From contig JAOTST010000080.1 in the NCBI GenBank assembly GCA_029864785.1, forward strand, positions 1 through 6,996: 6,996 bases of DNA. The letters are read 5' to 3'. Shown one piece after another: positions 6,924 to 6,996 of the stretch. The position numbers and the translations under genes were made by a program. The notes under the pieces are model-generated. The model was not told where the DNA came from. It did no database searches and worked only from the letters and a program-made list of their open reading frames with translations. Numbering within the stretch: the stretch's first letter is position 1; each line of letters opens with the position of its first letter. Origin of the DNA: Chromatiales bacterium. GTDB taxonomy: Bacteria > Pseudomonadota > Gammaproteobacteria > Thiohalomonadales > Thiohalomonadaceae.

Positions 6924-6996
6924 TTAAAAGTCGAGACCGTTTTCACGGGCTGCATCGGCGAGTGCTTTCACACGGCCATGGTACTTAACCGGAACG
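6924..6996 (-). CDS. rplR: 50S ribosomal protein L18 (uL18), last 23 codons only
   Basis: uL18 binds 5S rRNA in the central protuberance of the large subunit. Only the C-terminus is in the window. Read on the minus strand from the right edge it gives [20 protein letters not shown] then LDF and TAA (6926-6924). This matches the E. coli L18 ending ([16 protein letters not shown]) almost residue for residue. The remaining roughly 95 residues lie beyond base 6996. It precedes rpsE by 14 nt, as in the standard spc operon. Confidence 0.96.
   Translation of the reverse strand, partial: VPVKYHGRVKALADAARENGLDF

Noticed and set aside
1..6996. Search for a novel system, mobile element, CRISPR array, tRNA or rRNA
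   Set aside because: Nearly every base is accounted for by conserved ribosomal-protein, rpoA, secY and uvrA genes in standard order, with short gaps. No unexplained gene-sized region remains.

Overview
The window is a slice of a bacterial chromosome, most likely from a gammaproteobacterium. It carries the distal part of the ribosomal-protein spc operon and the whole alpha operon on the minus strand. These run convergently into the 3' end of uvrA on the plus strand. Three things point to Gammaproteobacteria. The proteins read closely like their E. coli counterparts, for example the RpoA C-terminal domain, SecY and UvrA. The order secY-rpmJ-rpsM lacks adk, map or infA between secY and rpmJ. bL36 is the 38-residue zinc-ribbon type. 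The species cannot be named from the sequence alone.

Layout by plus coordinate: the C-terminal third of uvrA (2-1009, +); a 205-nt convergent gap holding a long inverted repeat (about 1064-1136) and a strong bidirectional terminator (1165-1199); then, all on the minus strand, rplQ, rpoA, rpsD, rpsK and rpsM (alpha operon), a 98-nt gap with a predicted sigma-70 promoter and leader, rpmJ, secY, rplO, rpmD, rpsE and the last 23 codons of rplR (spc operon). Transcription of the minus-strand block runs from the right edge leftwards. Gaps between genes are mostly 4-57 nt, as expected for polycistronic, partly coupled translation.

The genes make small-subunit proteins (uS4, uS5, uS11, uS13), large-subunit proteins (uL15, bL17, uL18, uL30, bL36), the RNA polymerase alpha subunit and the SecY translocon channel, so ribosome, transcription and secretion capacity are co-expressed. 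UvrA is an unrelated DNA-repair ATPase that shares only the terminator region.

I see no mobile gene, CRISPR array, tRNA, rRNA or novel gene system here. The points worth a second look are small. uS4 has a complete four-cysteine zinc site, unlike E. coli. The alpha promoter is well formed, with a GC-rich discriminator. An inverted-repeat element lies in the convergent gap. A hairpin sits just upstream of the rpoA ribosome binding site. rpsD uses a GTG start.
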